A DNA stretch of 64,000 bases from Rhyzopertha dominica (GCA_025024175.1 QCXZ01000064.1:6386001-6450000), one strand, 5' to 3'. Counted from the first letter of the stretch, positions 10,995 to 22,181 are shown. Notes: a model not told the origin generated them from the letters alone. Numbers and translations: made by a program.

Positions 10995-12647
10995 CAGGGT
11001 GTCTCTAAATTCGATGTCATAATTTCTATTGCGCGTTCCTGATTTGAATTTATGACGAAAAGTCTATATAAACGTGTGTCCGAAAATGCTTCATTTTTGA
11101 TATACAGAGTGTTGAAGTTAAAAAAAAATTAGAATTTTTATTTTTTAGAGAAGGGTTTTTTGAAACTTTACGGATTTTGGCAGAATGTTATAATAGATCA
11201 CGGCTAATAATCCGGCATAAAAGATTTTTTCATATCTTTAACAGAGCCAGGGTAGGGGAGGGGCAGAGGAATTTTCTCTTTGAAAAAAAGTTGTGTGTGA
11301 AATGTCAAAAAGCTCGTTACTATTTTCAGAAAGAGCAACAAATAAGGTACAAAAAGGATCTTTTATTGCATTTCGCTAGAACGAACTGTTTTCGAGCAAA
11401 TCGAGAAAATATGAATTCCTACAGGTTGGCGCAAATAGACCAAATTTAACTTTTTTATTTTCCAAAGAAATTAACGTTTATACATATGGCAACAACTTTT
11501 TGAAATTAATTGAACCATATTATTGCAAATGATCAGACATAAGGATTACCTCCATATCTAAACAGTGACGAAAATTTGGAGAGGGGGAGCAAGAAGTCTT
11601 TTAAAAATTGAAAACTGATCCATCTTCTCGAAGTGGAGTAATTAATTAATTCTTCAAAAGAAAATATTCTTAATGTGAACTTCCACTTTATTTAAAGTGG
11701 AAGTTCACATTAAGAATATTTTCTTTTGAAGAATTAAGAAGTCTTTTTATAAAAAGATTGTTTCCACATTTTTAAATTGTTTCAAAAATTATGAAGATCA
11801 GTTAAAAATATTAAAAGAAGAAAATTTACTTTTTATACTGCTAAGACAAGCCATTGTTGCAAAATTAAGAAATTGCATTTTTTAAAGATTTTTAATAACG
11901 CAAGTTGCATATCTAGCTTTAAAAAATAATTAGTTTAATTTAATTAATTAATTAATTAATTTAATTTTTCTTTTTTATATTTTACTGGTCTTTATAATTA
12001 TTGAAACGGTTTAAAAATATGGAAACCTTTTTTTTTATAAAAAAGACTTCTTGCCCCCTCCAAATTACCGCCACTGTTTAGATATAGTGGTAATCATTGT
12101 GTCTGACCATTTATCATGATATAGTTCAATTAATTCCAAAAAATTGTTGCCGTATAATCGTTAATTTCTTTGGAAAATAAAAAAGTTAATTTTTGGTCTA
12201 TTTACGCCAACCTGTAGGAATTCAGGTTTTGTCTATTTTTTCGAAAGCGGTTTGTTCTAGCGAAATGCAATAAGAGGTCCTTTTTTGTACCTTATTTGTT
12301 GCACTTTCTGAAAATAGTGACGAGCTTTTTGACATCTCACACACAACTTTTTTTCAAAGAGAAAACCCTTCTACCCCTCCCCCTACGCCGCCTCTGTTAC
12401 AGATATGAAAAAATGTTTTATGCCAGATTATTAGCCGTGATCTATTATAACATTATCCTAAAATTCGTAAAGATTCAAAAAACCGTTCTGTAAAAAATAA
12501 AAGCAATCGAAATCTTGTTTTTAACTTCAACACTCTGTATATCAAAAATGAAGCATTTTCGGACACATGTTTATATAGACTTTTCTTCATGATTTCACGT
12601 CAGGAATACGCACTAGAAATTATGACATCGAATTTAGAGACACCCTG
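10995..12647. mobile_element. Giant foldback element, 1653 bp, TA target
   Basis: Two arms of about 610 bp (10995-11604 and 12041-12647) are imperfect inverted repeats. The ends read CAGGGTGTCTCTAAATTCGA and its complement, flanked by TA on both sides. A second end-like motif (CAGAGTG) lies exactly 110 bp inside each end. The 436-bp centre contains a perfect 92-bp palindrome. There is no ORF of note, so it is non-autonomous. It sits in the first long intron of the PDZ gene. Confidence 0.92.
11646..11737. repeat. Perfect 45-bp palindrome in the foldback centre
   Basis: TTAATTCTTCAAAAG... is followed by a 2-bp spacer (11691-11692) and its exact reverse complement. No mismatch was seen over 45 bp per arm, while the surrounding element arms have diverged. 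Confidence 0.95.
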
Positions 12648-12845
12648 TACATAAAATATACATTAAAGATCCATCAATGGTCAAAGAACATGCACTAGAT
12701 ATGCAATGTGGTTTGTGAATATTATATGTATAGATATTGATGTTTATTTTGTGGAGTCCCTTTTACTAATTATTCCCAGTGTATTTATTTGTAGGTTCTG
12801 GCTCCTTTTTGTATTAAATTAAGGATACTTGTATTAATCTGTCGT

Positions 12846-13036
12846 TCCGACCTTTAATTTAAGTCTTTTTCAAATAATTCTGTTGTATAATTTCACAAAC
12901 TTCTTTCAAATGAATATGATATTTACAATTTTAAATTATTTAAATTTTAAATGTAAATGTCATATTCATTTCATACAAGTTTATCAAATTATAAAATAAA
13001 AATATTTGAAAAAGACCTAAATTAAAGGTCAAAACG
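12846..13036. repeat. Inverted repeat with hammerhead-like outer ends
   Basis: GACCTTTAATTTAAGTC at 12848 pairs with GACCTAAATTAAAGGTC ending at 13030, and the inner parts (ATTCATTTGAAAG-type segments, ATGATATTTACA) also pair. The right end reads GGTCAAAACGTC, resembling the CGAAACGTC tail of PLE terminal repeats. Probably two facing PLE terminal fragments. Confidence 0.65.
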
Positions 13037-13039
13037 TCA

Positions 13040-15100
13040 TATTAATAATAATAATAATATGACTTTATTGATTCAGTGTATGCTACAGTACAGTAGGAGT
13101 ATAAAACATACTATATAAGCGTATAAGTTAACAAAAAATTTACAACAACCAGGACGCCCCGGTGGGTTACTGTTCCTCCACTTAGCCGCAGAATAAATCA
13201 AAGTGCAAAATCTAACGAGCTAAATACGAAATGCATTAGCATCTATGGTACGTCGAAGTAGCGCATTATGATAGTAAACTTGAAGCTAGAGTAAGGCATT
13301 TTTTTTATGTAGTAAGGTATAGAATTATATATGTTGCTAATGTTGTACGAGTATCTTCTTTTAAACAATTCAGAATTATGACGAGGTATTGTTAATTCAT
13401 CTTTTTTTCCGTATATTAATATCATGAACGTCTGTTCTATACCTTATTCTGTTATAAAGATATGGAGGTGATCTGTTTACTAAAATTTTATGGAACTGAC
13501 AAACAACACGAAGGTATCTTCTAATTTTCATACTCAACCAAGAAATGGAATTACGATCTTGTGTGACATGTGCATTTTTCTTGAAACCAAAAATAAGCCT
13601 CAAACAAGAATTTTGTACTACTTGAATTTCATTAGTTCTTTTAAAGTGTAAACAAGGTCGATATACTATTGCTGCAAAGTTAAAATTTGAGAAAACTAGT
13701 GCCTCACTGAGAATTATTTTAGTTTTTATATTTATAAATTTTCTAATGCTGAATATTTTCCTGAGATTCACATAGGACTTCCGAATGCATTCGTCAATGT
13801 ATTCACAAAATCATAATCTAAAATCCATAATTAAACCCAAATTTCTAACAGATTCAACAAAATCAATACGTTGGTCATTGATAGTCAATACAATTTTGTT
13901 CATTACATATTTGCTGTCTAGTAGCCATATCAGATGTCTTTCCAAATAATACGGCTTTAGTTTTCGTTGAATTAATTAGCAATGCATGATCGGAAGCTGC
14001 AGAATAAAAAAGTTTTAGATCAGAATTTATTCTTCTAACCGCCACATCAAGATCACGAAGATCGAACGCATAGTATAATTGCGTATCATCTGCATAGCAG
14101 TGATAGCTACAAAAGTGAATGTACTTTAATATAACAGATGAGTAAACAGAAAATAGCAAAGGCCCCAAATTGAACCCTGGGGCACACCACTAACCACGGG
14201 ACTCCATCCAGACACTGTATGCCCAATCTGAGTACATTGATACCTGTTAGTAAAAAAGCTCTCAAACAATTTTAACTCATCCCTTCCTATGCCTACACAG
14301 TGTAAAATTGGTATCAATAATCTGTGATGCAATGTGTCAAATGCCTTTGAAATATCGAGTAAGACAAACACACACAGCTTACCCTCATCCAAAGCTGATA
14401 TAATATCATCTACAATTTTAAGAAGAGCCGTCTCACAACTGTGTCCTTTGAGAAATCCAGATTGAAGTTCTTGAATTATTTTGAACTTAATTTGCTTAAG
14501 CTGCTCGGCTAAAACCTTTTCGAGTACTTTCGAAAGAACTGGCAAAATACTAGTAGGCCTGACATCTTTCATCTCTTTTGGAGTGGGCACATGGTCTGAC
14601 CTTAGACTGCTTCCAGGCATCCGGAAAGGTGCAACTACCTATACTGGTATTAATTATGTGAGTAATTATTGAAAATGTAACTGGAAGCGTAGTTTTTAAT
14701 ATATTTAGTGATATTCCATCAATTCCAGCAGCGTTTTAAGACTGTTAATGAAGGTGAACACTCTATCCTCTGTAACAAATTGAAAATCGAAGATCTTATT
14801 GACTGTATCCAGCCGTTTACTATTATAGTTTTCGAAGAGAATTTTGTCTGGAACAAAGTTTACATTAGCATTTTGCAAGAAGAAAGTATTTGAATCGTTA
14901 ATATTAAATATACCCAAAACTGAATCTCTGTTTTCAGATGCTTTGAATTTAACACCAAGTTTTTGTAGTTCCCTTAAAATACTATGCTTATTAGTACTAC
15001 TGGAGATTTGATGTTCTAAATACGCTTGTTTTAATACAAGTATCTTTAATTTAATACAAACAGGAATGAATACATTGGGAATAGTTATATGTATATGCAT
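13040..15100 (-). mobile_element. LINE (CR1/jockey-type) copy, 5'-truncated
   Basis: Minus-strand non-LTR retrotransposon. It ends at the low-coordinate side with ATTATTATTATTAAT-type trinucleotides (13041-13060), the short tail usual for CR1/jockey-like LINEs instead of poly(A). The 5' end, with its endonuclease, is missing. It lies in the first long intron of the PDZ gene in antisense direction. Confidence 0.8.
13243..15100 (-). pseudogene. LINE reverse transcriptase pseudogene
   Basis: Four minus-strand open pieces in several frames. 15100-14705: the spacer ahead of the RT (NKHSILRELQKLGVKFKASE). 14620-14126: RT with VRPTSILPVLSKVLEKVLAE, motif A LLDISKAFDTLHH and motif B GVPQGS. 14168-13875: motif C YADDTQLYYAF. 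13771-13243: C-terminal region (IVYRPCLHFKRTNEIQVVQN). The catalytic Asp pair survives, but frameshifts between the pieces and a Trp-rich break after motif B (GSIWG) make it inactive. Confidence 0.88.
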
Positions 15101-15488
15101 TTAATTAGATGGTATGTATATCCATTAAATGTTCAAGGAATGTGAGATGTATATTATATGTATAGACGTTCCGAATTTAAATGTATTACCCTTCATGGCA
15201 GACAATTGAAACACATTCTCAAAAAATAGTCTTTATTTTGGTACATAAGTTTTTACATCTAATTGAGGATATGGAAAAGGCGCGCTAAATATAAATTGGT
15301 ATTGGTACTGGTACCGTCAGATATTTTACGCGGGTCAAATTTGCGGATACTTGCGTAGACGAGGGAGTGAGAACTCATTCGTACGGACAAGGATAGCAAA
15401 TATGCGCTGCATCGAAATTCAAAATGTAATTGAAAATCTATAAAGTTTGCAAAAAATGTGTTCCTGTAGTGTTGTCATTATGTTGAAG

Positions 15489-15590
15489 GTGGATTTGCGT
15501 GAGTCAGAGTCACCGTCAGAAGCTGTTCTGGGTATATTTGTGAAGAATGTAGTTAAGGACAGTCCAGCGGGAAGAACAGGACAGTTTAGG
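15489..15590 (+). CDS. Patj: Patj/MUPP1-like protein, exon b (middle of the PDZ domain)
   Basis: A 34-codon exon, phase 0 at both sides, with acceptor ATTATGTTGAAG and donor GTACGT. It gives VDLRESESPSEAVLGIFVKN and then VVKDSPAGRTGQFR, the PDZ strand C, the xGIFVKxVxxxSPA helix A region and the turn before strand D. It continues exon a directly (ISIVGGK then VDL). A different upstream AG at 15468-15469 would be out of phase, which favours the chosen start. The 4.9-kb intron before it holds a foldback element and a LINE. Confidence 0.85.
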
Positions 15591-15719
15591 GTACGTCAAA
15601 CATTGTATTTTGTGCTCTGGACTTTCATGAACCAAGAATTAGTGAAATACGAATGAATAGCAGTTATTTTTTTTTAATTGTGTATATTGAATATTACAGT
15701 TTCTTAGAAGTTATTAAAT

Positions 15720-17220
15720 AGTAATAGTAAAACACTTATTTTTGGCAAAGTCAAATGCCGGCATTCAACCTCCAAGCGGCCTTCTTCAATGGCTTAACAA
15801 GTATGACTAAAAACATTTAAACATTTCATAAACATAGATAGGTACAGAGTGGTGTGCTGTGGAGAAAGAATTTGTTTATATTAAATTTTTGACTTTACTG
15901 TTGCGATAAGTGGGTTATTTAAGGGCGTGAGATCCGTATTTAATTGATGGTTTGAATTGCGTTTCATGTAAACAGCCTTCAAGTTGGCGCCTGTTGAAGG
16001 TTTGATGTTCTTGCCTATATCAAATTTGTGCCTTGTTTTACCATTATGTAATGTCAATGCAGATTTTTCTCCATTTCTAGTGCTTAAGTGGTACATATGT
16101 TCTTTGAATCTAATATTTGCATTACGTTCTGTTTGGCCAATGTACTTTTTTGAACAGTTACAGCATTTATTTTCATAAATTCCTGATTTGTTTAACGGGT
16201 CTTCTTTATCAAGGGTGTTACCTAATAAGTTTCTTAATGTGTAGTAGTTGTTACCGAAAGCAAGATTTATATTAAATTTAGAAAATAAAGTTTAAAATTT
16301 ATGTTCTTTTGAAGGATGATATGTACATTTTCTATGGAACATAGTTTCTTTATCAGGACTAAGATTTGTGTGAGATTGCAAATTTTACTTATATTTTTGT
16401 TTCTTTAATAATTTAGTAATCGTTTGAGTTGGCTAAATTATAAATATATGATTGTTCATTTCAGCAATTTTCTGTGAATAATGGAACATTTAGTAATGTA
16501 TGTATCAAACTATTAAAGACGGACATTTTGTACTTGAAAAGCGTGCAAGAACTGTTTTTGATCTAATTATCTGTATGTGTGGGTTTATTAATAGTGATTC
16601 TATCATCATTTCTTGATATTATTAAATCTGGAAAGGGCATTTGGGAATCCTTTTATAGTCTAGAAGTAAAATTTATTTACTGATATAATGAATTTAATTT
16701 TTGTGTAAATTTATTAATATCAAAGATCACAGATCTGTCTATTATGGCAAAAACATCGTCTACATTTCTATATCACTATATCGGAAATTCATTTGCAATT
16801 TTTGAGATTATTTTCCAGATAGCTTAAGAAAAGGTTAGCTAAAAAGATAATTGAGGGTTTCCGATTGCTAATCCAAGGTTAGTTTATAAAATTTTTGATT
16901 AAATATAAATGTGTTTTGTTCGATACACAGTTTTGTTATCTAGTTTAATTTGTGCAAGAAAAATTTCCAGAACTTCTCAAGCTTGAGCAATGATTCGATA
17001 TTAAAAGATATTAGCCTGTGATTATATTTAATTTCAAACAACTTCGCTAATTGGTANTTTGGAGTGTTTACATTTGAGATTATGAGGCGATATTTATTCC
17101 CTGGTTTATGAAACTTTGATAGAGCATAGCTCTTTGATATCAACGGATTTTTTAACTTTAACTTNTATTTAAGGCTAACATTCATTAATTAACTATAACT
17201 GTCCAAAGTATCATTAACTT
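15720..17220 (-). mobile_element. Penelope-like element copy, minus strand
   Basis: On the minus strand the RT N-terminal region (KNPLISKSYALSKFHKPGNK, then YRLIISNVNTP, 17185-17040) is followed by decayed sequence. The GIY-YIG endonuclease comes next (KKYIGQTERNANIRFKEHMY, 16160-16060) with the C-terminal block at 16060-15881. Two N bases (17057, 17165) lie in the RT part. The terminal repeat at 15757-15795 carries a hammerhead-like motif. It faces a related plus-strand copy at 17365-18370. Confidence 0.82.
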
Positions 17221-17364
17221 CTTTTATAGATCTTTTAACGGATTTTTTGCTTATTACACCATTCGGACCGGTTTCTCAAATAGAAGTAACGTCATTTTTA
17301 TAATAATTTCCCTTATCAGCTTTTACACAAAAACAATTCTTACCATTTAAACTTTTTAAAACCT

Positions 17365-18370
17365 TTGTCTTTGATGGAACTGCGCATTATCTCTGATATT
17401 TTTCATGTATTTCTGTCTCTAATTCCTGTTTTGCTTTTTCTTCTCACTTCCGATTTGTTTTCTTCACTGAAATTTACAGTCACATTTTCAATATCAGTGA
17501 TTATGTCTTCTAAAGTAAATGATTTGGTTTTACTGCATGTTTTAAGCCATGTTTTAACAGATGAAGTTCAGTATTTGAAAACTAAACATTACTTTTATTA
17601 TGTAGGTACTGTTATTGTAGTGGCCAATTTGATCTCATTCTGCGCAACTTGGTGTGATGAGGAAATGTCCGATTTCAAGTACAAAATGCCCGTCTTTAAT
17701 AGTTTCATACATAGATTACTAAATGTTCCATTATCCACAGAAAATTACAGAAATGAACTAACATACATTCATCGTTTAGCCAACTCAAACGGATACAAGA
17801 AAGAAATGGTCACTGAGTTATTAAACAAACACAAATATAAAAATTAAATTTGCAATCTCACGTGCATCTTAGTCCATAGAAAATATACATACCATCCCTC
17901 AACAGAACATAAAATTCAAAAGTTATTTTCTAAATTTAATATTAATCTTGCTTTTGGTAACAGCTGCACGTTAACAAACTTATTAGGTAACACCCTTGAA
18001 AAAGAAGACATGTTAAACAAATCTGGAATTAAGAAATTAAATGCTGTAAGTGCCCAAAAAAGTACATTGGCCAAACAAAACGTAGGTAACACAAATATTT
18101 AAAGAACATATGTACCACGTAAACAATAGAAATGGAGCATTACATAATGTTGAAACAGATCACAAATTTGATATAGCCAATGTCAAGAACTTGAACCCTT
18201 TACAGGCTGTTTACATGAAATGCAATTCAAATCATCTGCTAAATACGGATACCTATATATGCTTACGATATGTTTAAATGTTTTTAGCGTTTTAATTTAG
18301 TCACACTTGCTGAGCCATCGAAGAAGGCTGTTTGGCGCTTGAAATACTGGCATTTGGCTTTGGCAAAAAT
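17365..18370 (+). mobile_element. Penelope-like element copy, plus strand
   Basis: Related to the preceding minus-strand copy. 17600-17847 encodes the end of the RT (FNSFIHRLLNVPLSTENYRN, then ELTYIHRLANSNGYKKEM). After a stop and frameshift come the Cys-rich linker and KKYIGQTKRR (about 18045-18090) of the GIY-YIG domain, which is broken. The element ends at about 18370 with a terminal repeat carrying a hammerhead-like motif. The RT catalytic part is absent. Confidence 0.82.
18314..18351 (+). other. Hammerhead-like motif at the PLE end
   Basis: Order: GCCA, TCGAAGA, AGGC, 8-nt loop, GCTT, GAAATAC, TGGC. GCCA/TGGC would form stem I and AGGC/GCTT (one G-T pair) stem II; GAAA is intact but the first core base is T and stem III is missing. 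A matching, more decayed copy lies at 15757-15795 on the minus strand. Confidence 0.45.
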
Positions 18371-18447
18371 AAAATAAAAATTATTATTTAATTGTGTTTT
18401 CGTTCTCCCATTGATCGTATCGTGAGGTACGTGAAAAAGGAGAACTA

Positions 18448-19703
18448 AAGGGTGGGCCATATAAAATTTGCATTTTTGATCGGCTATAAATAAAAAATTA
18501 ATGAATATTTTTTCAAAGTTATAAGTTTATTAGAAAGATTTAACTTTTACATTTATGAATGAAATACGACATCATTCAAATAACTACCACGGGCTGGTTT
18601 TGCAGTACATTTTCGATTGTTTGGGCTTCAATTTCATGAATGGCAACTTCGATTTCTTGTTTCAAAGCCTCAATAGTCTCTGGATGGTTCACGTAACACT
18701 TATCTTTAACGGCACCTCACAAATAATAGTCCAACGGTGTCAAATCACAGCTGCGAGATGGCCAATTCACATCACCATTTCGGCTAATTACTCGATTTTC
18801 AAAAACAGTTCGCAAAAGATCGATGGTTATGTTGGCTGTATGGCAAGTGGCACCATCCTGTTGAAACCAAACATCATCCATCCCATTCTCTTCAATTTTT
18901 GGAAACAAAAATTCGTTGAGCATGGCACGATCTCCATTGACAGTAACGGTGGCTCCTTCATCATTTTCGAAGAAAAATGGACCAGTGATGCCTCCTGACC
19001 AAAATCCACACTAAACAGTCACTCGTTGTGGATGCATTGGCTGCTCAACAATCACGTGTGGACTTTCTGATCCCCAAATACGGCAATTTTGCTTATTGAC
19101 ATAGCCTGCAAGGTGAAAATGAGCCTCATCTGAAAACACGATTTTTCGGTAAAAATGCTCATCTTCAGCTAAACGTTCTTCAGCCCATTCTGCGAATCGA
19201 AAACGCATTGGATGGTCATGAGGCTTTATTTCTTGGACTAATTGAACTTTGTAGGCTTTCATACCGAGATCTTTATGCAAAATTCTCCTGAGAGAAGTGC
19301 GAGAAATGTTCAATTCTTGAGAACGATGACGAGTTGATGTTGATGGTTGTTCACGCACACTACGAGCAACAACAGCAATGTTTTCAGCTGTACGCACTGG
19401 ACAAGAACGTAAATGTGTTGGTTTATTCAATAACGATCCAGTTGACAAATTGATCCACAAATTGTCGCGAAGGCATTTCATTTCTACTGAATTTTTCACG
19501 TAAATTTCTTACAGTTTGGACAGAAGATTCACCACTCTGGAAATAAGTTTTCAATATTTCCCAATTTTGTTCAAGCGTAAAGCGACCCATTTCGTAAATG
19601 TCAAATATTAAATTAAATTTCTGTCATAGCACGAATGACAGAAGTGTTGCCAAACTCAAAATAACCACTACTTCAAAATGTAAACGTTAGATGGCCCACC
19701 CTT
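18448..19703 (-). mobile_element. DD41D Tc1/mariner-type element, nearly intact
   Basis: The ends read AAGGGTGGGCCAT and ATGGCCCACCCTT, each beside TA (18446-18447, 19704-19705). Length 1256 bp, with short inverted repeats and one minus-strand transposase. It sits in the second long intron of the PDZ gene. It has fewer lesions than the other elements, so it is likely the youngest of this type here. Confidence 0.9.
18576..19590 (-). pseudogene. DD41D transposase with three lesions
   Basis: Begins MGRFTLEQNWEILKTYFQSG at 19590 (HTH head), with a frameshift near 19455 and then a second HTH (SQELNISRTSLRRILHKDLG). Catalytic D residues lie in KIVFSDEAHFHL, WFQQDGATCHTA and DLTPLDYYL, 41 residues separating the last two. 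Two stops (near 19011 in V*CGF, and near 18720 in YYL*GAV) stand where relatives have Trp. It ends after QNQPVVVI. About 340 codons in all, near full family length. Confidence 0.88.
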
Positions 19704-20079
19704 TATATATATATCACTCAATGGAACGGAGTTAATCCGGTCACAACCAAACTTGGTATGGTAATAGCCCATGACCTTCTAACCTCCAATCCGGAGCCCT
19801 ATGCTGTAGACTCTCACCGTTCAAAAGTTACAGCACATGGAAGTTTGAAAATTTGAATAAGTTGAGTTATCATGATGGGAACGAGTCAGAAATTATTGCA
19901 ATACGATTAAGATATCTTGCTGAGTCTGATGTTGTATCCTCCAACGATCATGGGAGAACGATTTCTCGTGGCTCCACGACACCGCTGGTTGTGCGTACAT
20001 ATTACGTAAATGAATGATTGAAAAGAGTTCTCGAAGAAAGCATATTGCCATAATTTTCGTGACGTTTCGTATCTTTCAG

Positions 20080-20205
20080 ACAGGAGACAGAATTTTGGAA
20101 GTTAGTGGAGTTGACCTGACGAACCTTAGTCACGAGAAAGCCGTTGAAGTAATAAGAAACGCACCGAACCCCGTTACTTTTGTGATTCAGAGCCTGCTGC
20201 CATGG
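20080..20205 (+). CDS. Patj: Patj/MUPP1-like protein, exon c (end of the PDZ domain)
   Basis: A 42-codon, phase-0 exon with acceptor CGTATCTTTCAG and donor [26 protein letters not shown] then [19 protein letters not shown] complete the PDZ fold: strand D, strand E, helix B and strand F. Helix B starts with His ([10 protein letters not shown]), the mark of a class I PDZ domain, which binds C-termini of the S/T-x-hydrophobic type. The intron before it (15591-20079) contains two Penelope-like copies and a DD41D element. Confidence 0.9.
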
Positions 20206-20368
20206 GTAAGCTCTTATTAACAAACAAAATCTGTTTTGACATAAACATAAAAAGTCACTTTTTGTACTTACAGCTTGATCAATTTTACATTCCATGCAAT
20301 TTTTAATTTTTTGATACGTCGTGAAATAGTGTGCGGATACTGAAGCGAAACTTTAACTTTTATTACAG

Positions 20369-20524
20369 GAAAGTTCATCCTGTGATATATCGGATAAGCC
20401 GGAAGAAACTCAAAAACCCAGCCAGTCACTTTGTAACAGCACTAAAATAAGTGCCGATCAAAAAGTTAAATTTAAACCGGAGGCAGATGTTCTAGACTAC
20501 AATAGAGAGGATTTGACAGAAAAG
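20369..20524 (+). CDS. Patj: Patj/MUPP1-like protein, exon d (linker)
   Basis: A 52-codon, phase-0 exon with acceptor TTTATTACAG and donor GTAAGT, only 163 bp after the previous exon. It encodes a polar, Ser/Lys/Glu-rich inter-domain linker (DISDKPEETQKPSQSLCNST, KFKPEADVLDYNREDL) without domain features. The uninterrupted frame and matching phases place it in the same transcript. Confidence 0.8.
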
Positions 20525-20746
20525 GTAAGTTGCACAGGTTTGCTACTTAAAAAGTCTTTAGTTAAAAAACCAATTCATTACTGAATTATTTTCTGTCTTT
20601 TAAAGGTGCAGTAATAATAGATAATAATAGATTATTTACATGATTATTTCAATTTTTACATTTTAAATCAGCGCCTTATATGCCAGGGACAATAATATCT
20701 CGTATTGTAACACCCTTTAAAAGGACATTTATGTAAACCATTACAG

Positions 20747-20905
20747 ATTGAAGACCAGTTTGTGGAAAACCACGTTGTTCAGGCTGAAGTGACCAAAGAA
20801 AGTTCTATTAAAGAAGAAGGCTCTCCGAGCGAATCTTCGGACGAAAGTGAGGATGAAGATACCAGGGAACTAGAAGGCAGAACGGTGTCGGCTAAAGGGA
20901 TTGAG
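20747..20905 (+). CDS. Patj: Patj/MUPP1-like protein, exon e (acidic linker)
   Basis: A 53-codon, phase-0 exon with acceptor ACCATTACAG and donor GTAAAT. Strongly acidic serine-rich segment (GSPSESSDESEDEDTRELEG), typical of casein-kinase-2-type phosphorylation targets; phosphorylation itself is inference. It lies 222 bp after exon d. Confidence 0.8.
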
Positions 20906-21340
20906 GTAAATACAAAAAGTGCATGCATCTAAAACTTATTAAAATACCTAAATATTCACACTACTTATGTTTTTATTTTTCGATGCTAACGGCGCAAATA
21001 AAGTATAGCAAGTGACGAGAATTTATGTATTTCAGCAAGTTACTCGTTTGCGAAATTAAAGCTACGGTTCGGAATAATAGTAGGCGTTCGATTAAAAAAA
21101 GTCATCAGGTTGTTTACGATTTGTTGACGATCCGATCCGATTCGATTTATTGCTTATTACTACAGCGTTTGTTCGGAAACTAATGAAATTAAGGTCGTAG
21201 TCTTTCTAATTCGGTATATATCCATATAAATGTCCATATTTCTTCAAAGCACTTTCCTTGGACATCAACATACTTTTCCCGTCGGCTTTTCAATGCAAAT
21301 GTTGATTTAATGCCTTCCTCAATAATAATAGGATCTTTAT

Positions 21341-21590
21341 TTAATAATCCCCACGTTGGTCATTTGACCTTGACGTTTCGACACTCATGTCGGTGTCTTC
21401 CTCAGAAGTAGCTCTGAAACTGAAGTGTCCTAGTCCGCTCGGGTATTTAAATTCGTCCGGTTCAGATTCCAGGCAGTTCGATGCCTCGTAATTGTGCGGA
21501 TTTTTCTGAATTTCGATGGCTTCCTTGTACAGTCTCGGCCAGAATCTCCCTCGACAGCATTTGTGCTTCCTCGGCAATGCCATCTGTCAA
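21341..21590 (-). pseudogene. Penelope-like element C-terminal fragment
   Basis: The minus strand gives RFWPRLYKEAIEIQKNPHNY then EASNCLESEP. The REAIEI..H..NF/Y pattern is the end of the GIY-YIG endonuclease in arthropod PLEs. Only this tail is left. A hammerhead-like motif lies downstream on the same strand. Confidence 0.7.
21367..21410 (-). other. Hammerhead-like motif beside a PLE tail
   Basis: Minus strand: CTT, CTGAGGA, stem GACAC/GTGTC with a short loop, GAAAC, GTC, AAG. The core differs from CUGAUGA by one base; stem I (CTT/AAG) and stem II (5 bp) can form, and the site GTC precedes the stem I 3' strand as expected for cleavage. Stem III is minimal. Confidence 0.55.
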
Positions 21591-21700
21591 AGCCACCTAG
21601 CTGCCTTAACGGGTACTACTTCCTAAAGGAAGTGACCTGTAGCCTGACAAATTGGCTTGCAACTGCATACTTCAATTTGACAGCAGGCCCCCACGGCACT
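21573..21700. repeat. Dispersed repeat, copy 1
   Basis: Matches 41429-41585 in inverted orientation (shared words include CCACCTAGCTGCCTTAACGG and TTGACAGCAGGCCCCCACGG). No coding content was recognised; both copies lie next to the palindrome family described in the next entry. Confidence 0.85.
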
Positions 21701-21729
21701 TTTTGCTAGCGGGCAAGAACCGACATACA

Positions 21730-21887
21730 TTAAAATGCATGTCTATGCTGTGCTGTCTACACCTCAACCAACTGCAGATAGATCTATTTCGCTGTCATTA
21801 CAGCTCATCAGTGCTATAATGACTGCGAAATAGATCTATCTGCAGTTGGTTGAGGTGTAGACAGCACAGCATAGACATGCATTTTAA
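21730..21887. repeat. 158-bp palindrome (hairpin MITE-like)
   Basis: TTAAAATGCATGTCTATGCT starts one arm and the exact complement closes the other; about 70 bp per arm pair with one or two mismatches around a loop near 21804-21818. A related, less perfect hairpin lies at 41633-41745. The outer TTAA could be a target site, but no flanking duplication was shown. Confidence 0.9.
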
Positions 21888-22083
21888 AGGCAAATTATCT
21901 TCACCGTCGCAAAGAGGCTCAGGAGTTTCAAAACTTTTTGGGTCTAATTTGTCGGTTATTACACGAACCACATTTGGGGTGGAAACTGGGAAAAATCATC
22001 TTTCCTCCTTGGTATTTGGTTCAGGTCGGACGTGTTTCTCGCGTTAGGTAGGTAAATATTATTCCATATTCCTTATTTCTATC

Positions 22084-22122
22084 TTGATGATGTCCCTTAC
22101 AAGTGCGGGAGAAACGTCGACC
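22084..22122 (+). other. Hammerhead-like motif
   Basis: TTGATGA, stem TCCC/GGGA with a 10-nt loop, then GAAAC, GTC, GACC. GATGA and GAAACGTC are intact, the first core base is T, and stem I pairing is poor. Confidence 0.4.
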
Positions 22123-22181
22123 TTATTTCAAAATCAGACTTGGTCTCACCCAAAAAGAATAAGATTTCAATGTCTGAGTTG

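Noticed and set aside
15460..15488. Alternative acceptor CTGTAG at 15469 for PDZ exon b
   Set aside because: Its use would shift the frame relative to the phase-0 donor of exon a; the AAG at 15488 keeps the PDZ sequence continuous.
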